Shown piece after piece: positions 60,687-64,000 of a stretch of DNA of 64,000 bases. Within the stretch, counting starts at the first letter, position 1; each line of letters begins with the position of its first letter. Position numbers and translations under genes: made by a program. Origin of the DNA: JANLUX01 sp031366005 (lineage in GTDB: Bacteria > Bacteroidota > Bacteroidia > AKYH767-A > OLB10); the NCBI GenBank assembly GCA_031366005.1, contig JANLZB010000026.1:1-64000 (forward strand). The letters are read 5' to 3'. Under the pieces are notes generated by a model that saw only the letters and a list, made by a program, of their open reading frames with translations, was not told the origin of the DNA and did not search any database.

Positions 60687-62759
60687 TTACCTTAATAACA
60701 ACACACTTCCTCTCAGCTTTTTTGTATCACCATTTGTTAAACTGACGTAAGCAAGGTAACCATAGATACCTTCGGGTTCAGGTTGATTATTGGTATCGTT
60801 TCCGTTCCAGCCATCGCTTAATTTATGATAACTGTTGATGGCTTGTCCCCATCGGTTATAGATGATGGTGGTGAGACTTGTAATGCCTGCTCCTTTGATA
60901 ATAAAAAGATCGTTTAAACCATCGCCATCAGGTGTAAAAGCAGCAGGAGCAAAGATTCCTGTCTCATCAATTACGCTTATATCTTCACTGTAAGTAGCAG
61001 TGCAACCATTCTGATCTTCAACACTTAAAATAACTGTATATAAACCACCGCTTGAGAAGATATGAGTAGGGTTTATCTCGGATGAAAAACCTCCATCACC
61101 AAAGTTCCACTGATAAGTATTTGCATTGCTGATGTTGCTGATAAAGGTAACTGGTAAAGGTGCTGCTCCACTCAATGTATCAGCAATAAAACTTACTGAA
61201 AGTGTGCTTTGAATAAGATCAACACTCTCGGTATCAGAACCACAAAGATTAGTAGCAGTAACAATGTAATCTCCTTCAATGTTAACTGTTATCCCAGCCG
61301 TTGTTTCACCTGATGACCATTGATAATTATCACCACCTGATGCTGTTAAATCTACATCATGGTCGGGACAAATTACTGTGTTGCCGTTTATTGTTGCGAT
61401 TGGAGGATTGATAACTGTAATTGTTTGCTGTGCTGTATTGCTTCCGCACACAGGATTGCCGGTGACAGAAACAACGGATGTGTTATACACCACAATACTA
61501 TTTGCAACAGCACCTGTTGACCATGCATAAGGACCACCTCCGCTTGCTGACAACGTAACAGAACCTCCATTGCAAAATGTGGTTGCACTGCTTGCTGTAA
61601 TTGTAACAGGTGTATTGGGCACTTCAGTTACCGATTGTGATGCGGTACTTGATCCGCAAATATTGGTGGCTGTCACAGTGTAAGTATTGGTGGTATCAAC
61701 CACAATGGAATTAGTATTTGCTCCGGTTGACCATTGAAAAGTGGATTGCAATATTCCGATGACCTGAGCAGTGAGCGTCAACGTATTTCCTTCACAGAAA
61801 GTACTGCTTCCGCCTGAGGTGATTGTAACACTATTTCCTGTGCTAATAGATAAATCAAGTGGTGAGTAAAAAGTATCGCCACAGAAATCAATAATTCCAA
61901 ACTGGAGATGATCAATGCCACTAAAAGAATTACTGGTTTGATAAGTTGTATTTAATGATGATGTATTTCCATAAACACCTGCTCCCCCACTCCAGAAAAA
62001 AGAAGTGTAATTATTATTATTGATTGTTGCGTTAAGATTTATTAAATCTCCAGCACAGATATTTGAAGGGTTTGATGACAGCGTTGCATTTAGCGGACTG
62101 AAAGGAGCCTGGCAACCCGGATTGGTATAAGTAGCAACTCCTGCAAAATTATATACCACTGTTGCTCCTTCACCGCTTCCGGGTTGCCCGCTTTGATCAA
62201 GGAGATTATCTATACGATAAGTAACAGCGTCACTGCATCCACTACCGAAATTCATGCTTAAGGTTCTGGTAAGCGGAGGTGTAGTTCCATAATTTTTAAA
62301 ATGACCGGAGGTATTTCCTGCCGTTTGAAAAATCATATAGATGGTATCACTCAGGTTTGCAAATGAATTATAAGTTGGATTCATATTGGTACTGGTGACA
62401 AGAATGACTGTACTTCCGGGAGGTAATATTCCGCCCACAGGTTCTCTCACATAACCGCAGTGAATAATGGTTGAATTAATCGTAGCGACTTTTGCAGCTG
62501 TTGTTGCATTCTGTATAACGCCAAGCCACAGGTTTCCGCCATTGGGCCAGTTGACATTAAGATTGGATGTGTTGAGTGCATTCGGCCCTGTGATAAAACG
62601 CACCATCTCATTTTCTCCTTCTAACCCACCTGCATTGGTTCCGCATGCAGCCACCAGGATACTTTGTATCTCAAAGCATGTTGTAGGAATCTGAGCATTG
62701 GCAATTTGTGATTTTACAAAACACAGTACAAATGCAAAGAGAAGAGCAATGGATTTCAT
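60687..62759 (-). CDS. large exported protein with PKD domain and T9SS type B (gliding-motility-associated) C-terminus
   Basis: The protein has about 690 residues. A signal peptide (MKSIALLFAFVLCF...) ends near ANAQ. The N-terminal domain (about 25-220) carries cysteines in a pattern such as TCFEIQSILVAACGTNAGG. Repeated Ig-like modules with VTATNxCGS motifs follow, and then a PKD-type domain around FGDGGFSSEINPTHIFSSGG (residues about 545-565). The last 90 residues form the gliding-motility-associated C-terminal domain (FAPAAFTPDGDGLNDLF through the GxYGYLAYV strand). Secretion by type IX is expected. The ATG at 62759 is preferred because the earlier in-frame TTG overlaps the promoter box. 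Confidence 0.9.
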   Translation of the reverse strand: MKSIALLFAFVLCFVKSQIANAQIPTTCFEIQSILVAACGTNAGGLEGENEMVRFITGPNALNTSNLNVNWPNGGNLWLGVIQNATTAAKVATINSTIIHCGYVREPVGGILPPGSTVILVTSTNMNPTYNSFANLSDTIYMIFQTAGNTSGHFKNYGTTPPLTRTLSMNFGSGCSDAVTYRIDNLLDQSGQPGSGEGATVVYNFAGVATYTNPGCQAPFSPLNATLSSNPSNICAGDLINLNATINNNNYTSFFWSGGAGVYGNTSSLNTTYQTSNSFSGIDHLQFGIIDFCGDTFYSPLDLSISTGNSVTITSGGSSTFCEGNTLTLTAQVIGILQSTFQWSTGANTNSIVVDTTNTYTVTATNICGSSTASQSVTEVPNTPVTITASSATTFCNGGSVTLSASGGGPYAWSTGAVANSIVVYNTSVVSVTGNPVCGSNTAQQTITVINPPIATINGNTVICPDHDVDLTASGGDNYQWSSGETTAGITVNIEGDYIVTATNLCGSDTESVDLIQSTLSVSFIADTLSGAAPLPVTFISNISNANTYQWNFGDGGFSSEINPTHIFSSGGLYTVILSVEDQNGCTATYSEDISVIDETGIFAPAAFTPDGDGLNDLFIIKGAGITSLTTIIYNRWGQAINSYHKLSDGWNGNDTNNQPEPEGIYGYLAYVSLTNGDTKKLRGSVLLLR

Positions 62760-62765
62760 TACTTG

Positions 62766-62773
62766 CAAATTTA
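62766..62773 (-). promoter_or_regulatory. candidate -7 box of the T9SS type B gene
   Basis: Read on the minus strand, TAAATTTG matches TAnnTTTG just 6 bases before the ATG at 62759. The -33 region is occupied by the dispersed repeat. Confidence 0.35.
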
Positions 62774-62774
62774 C

Positions 62775-62933
62775 GGACTGGTTACCAATTAACGAATGAA
62801 TTACGAATACAACGAATGCGGTCTCTTAACAGATTCGTTAGTTGTATCATTCGTCACTGATTCTATAATTGGTAACTATCAAACCAGATTTGTTGATTCG
62901 TATCATTCGTTACTGATTCGTTAATTGGTAACC
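62775..62933. repeat. inverted dispersed repeat between prfC and the T9SS type B gene
   Basis: GGTTACCAATTAACGAAT (62780-62797) is perfectly inverted at 62916-62933. Words ACGAATG, TTACGAATAC and CATTCGTTACTGA recur between the arms. The left end with GGACTGGTTACC matches 14625-14647 at 21 of 23 positions. Confidence 0.85.
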
Positions 62934-62934
62934 A

Positions 62935-64000
62935 TCACACCAGCGCAGCCCGCTTAAACTCACTCGTAAAATGAAACTGTACTTCCGGATAGTTTTTAAT
63001 CATCTGATCGAGCATCCACTGGCTGTCGGCTAAGTAAACAAGGTTTCCATCTTTATCAGTTGCCACCTGGTGCTGGCGGAACTTTACAAAATCTTCCAGC
63101 TTATCTTTATCAGTTGAGGTGATCCAGCAAGCCTTATAAACATTCATCATATTGAAACGGCTCTTTGCTCCGTACTCATGCTCAAGGCGATATTGAATTA
63201 CATCGAACTGCAGTTCTCCCACGGTTCCTATAATCTTTCTGTTTCCTCCGTATTGAGTAAACAACTGTGCAACCCCTTCATCAGTCAGCTGGCTCACTCC
63301 TTTCTCTAACTGTTTTGTCTTCATCGGATCAGTGTTTACCAACTCCTTAAAAATCTCCGGAGAGAAACTGGGAATTCCCTGAAAGTGGATATCATCTCCT
63401 TCAGTCAATGTATCTCCAATCTTAAAATTTCCTGAATCATATAAACCGATCACATCACCGGGAAACGCTTCTTCAACAATACTCTTTGTCTGAGCCATAA
63501 AAGAAGCCGGATTGGTAAACCTTAAATCTTTATCTAACCTTACGTGATGATAAAATTTATTGCGTTCAAAACGTCCTGAACAAATGCGAATAAATGCAAT
63601 GCGGTCTCGATGACGAGGGTCAAGGTTTGCGTGAATCTTAAAAACAAATCCTGTAAAGTTTTTATCTGTTGAGTGAATGATGCCTGCATCAGAAGGACGG
63701 TTACCCGGAGCAGGAGCAATCTTGATAAATGTGTCGAGCATTTCCCTGACACCAAAATTATTGATAGCACTTCCAAAAAAAACAGGAGCCACACGGGCCG
63801 CTAAATAATCTTCGCGGTTAAAAGGATCATAAACACCTTCTATCAAATGCACATCTTCACGCAGCTGTTCTGCATATTGGCCGGCAAGTTTATCAATCTG
63901 CGGATCATCAATGCTGGTGATGTGGACTCCTTCAGGTTTTTTATCAGTGCCGGGAGTAAATGCATACACACTCTGATCAAATAAATTATAAACGCCTTTA
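62935..64000 (-). CDS. prfC: peptide chain release factor 3, C-terminal part (partial)
   Basis: This is the C-terminal two thirds of a class II release factor GTPase that recycles RF1/RF2 from the ribosome. The frame is open to the window edge (KGVYNLFDQSVYAFTPG at the 5' limit), so the G domain begins outside. Features are domain II with ARVAPVFFGSAINNFGVREML, the RHRDRIAFIRICSGRFERN segment, and domain III with GELQFDVIQYRLEHEYG at about 255 residues after the visible start. It ends FKRAALV. The stop codon follows the repeat's right arm by one base. Confidence 0.93.
   Translation of the reverse strand, partial: KGVYNLFDQSVYAFTPGTDKKPEGVHITSIDDPQIDKLAGQYAEQLREDVHLIEGVYDPFNREDYLAARVAPVFFGSAINNFGVREMLDTFIKIAPAPGNRPSDAGIIHSTDKNFTGFVFKIHANLDPRHRDRIAFIRICSGRFERNKFYHHVRLDKDLRFTNPASFMAQTKSIVEEAFPGDVIGLYDSGNFKIGDTLTEGDDIHFQGIPSFSPEIFKELVNTDPMKTKQLEKGVSQLTDEGVAQLFTQYGGNRKIIGTVGELQFDVIQYRLEHEYGAKSRFNMMNVYKACWITSTDKDKLEDFVKFRQHQVATDKDGNLVYLADSQWMLDQMIKNYPEVQFHFTSEFKRAALV

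Noticed and set aside
62760..62768. TTG at 62768 as start of the T9SS type B protein
   Set aside because: It overlaps a good -7 box and precedes the true signal peptide start at 62759.

Overview
The window is AT-rich DNA from a member of the Bacteroidota, probably an environmental Sphingobacteriales/Chitinophagales-type lineage (the rank is inference). Three things point there. Two secreted proteins carry type IX secretion sorting signals: a type A Por tail at about 55895-56140 and a type B gliding-motility C-terminal domain at about 60690-60960. Several genes have a TAnnTTTG-type -7 box close upstream. The protein repertoire is also typical of the phylum (PD40/TPR protein, WG repeats, DUF4442, FdtA-like isomerase). 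Most genes are ordinary chromosomal genes on both strands in short operons. No rRNA, tRNA, prophage or CRISPR array was recognised.

Layout. 1-9200: end of a phosphoglucosamine mutase, a cysteine desulfurase, a GNAT acetyltransferase, a TPR protein and a HupE-like membrane protein, a membrane glycosyltransferase, cytidine deaminase, and pyruvate dehydrogenase E1-alpha and E2 with a four-helix-bundle gene between them. 9200-10580: a repeat-rich stretch with a REP-associated transposase (RAYT) and a 21-bp tandem array. 10580-25850: lipid, amino-acid and envelope genes, including an acyl-CoA synthetase, a nitronate monooxygenase, a DUF4442 protein, thioredoxin-like and amidohydrolase exported proteins, an SDR, an APC permease and two paralogous polytopic membrane proteins. 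25900-41000: purL, mtgA, a DUF2442/broken DUF4160 pair, a cation:proton antiporter, a CHASE3-PAS histidine kinase, ruvC, a flippase-like protein with a GT2, a PD40 protein and an aquaporin.

41000-55850: a large unknown secreted protein and a helical-repeat protein, then a surface-glycan region. This region holds an FkbM methyltransferase, a phosphoesterase/ATP-grasp/SDR operon, GT25, a DegT aminotransferase, a membrane glycosyltransferase, GT2, an epimerase, a second ATP-grasp enzyme and an FdtA-type ketoisomerase. The ketoisomerase and aminotransferase together suggest a 3-amino-3,6-dideoxy sugar. 55850-64000: an LRR surface protein, a ParE toxin-antitoxin pair, a WG-repeat protein, a second RAYT, a large T9SS type B protein and the C-terminal two thirds of peptide chain release factor 3.

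The most unusual property is the density and variety of short palindromic and tandem repeats between genes, and in several places inside them. Two RAYT genes are each flanked by a different perfect REP palindrome, and one carries its own palindrome inside its reading frame. Heptanucleotide arrays, often in inverted pairs, directly abut start and stop codons around the cysteine desulfurase and pyruvate dehydrogenase genes. One such array forms part of the E2 linker. Other palindromes lie in a lipoprotein signal peptide, across the purL stop codon, just before a T9SS sorting domain, and across a putative purL promoter.
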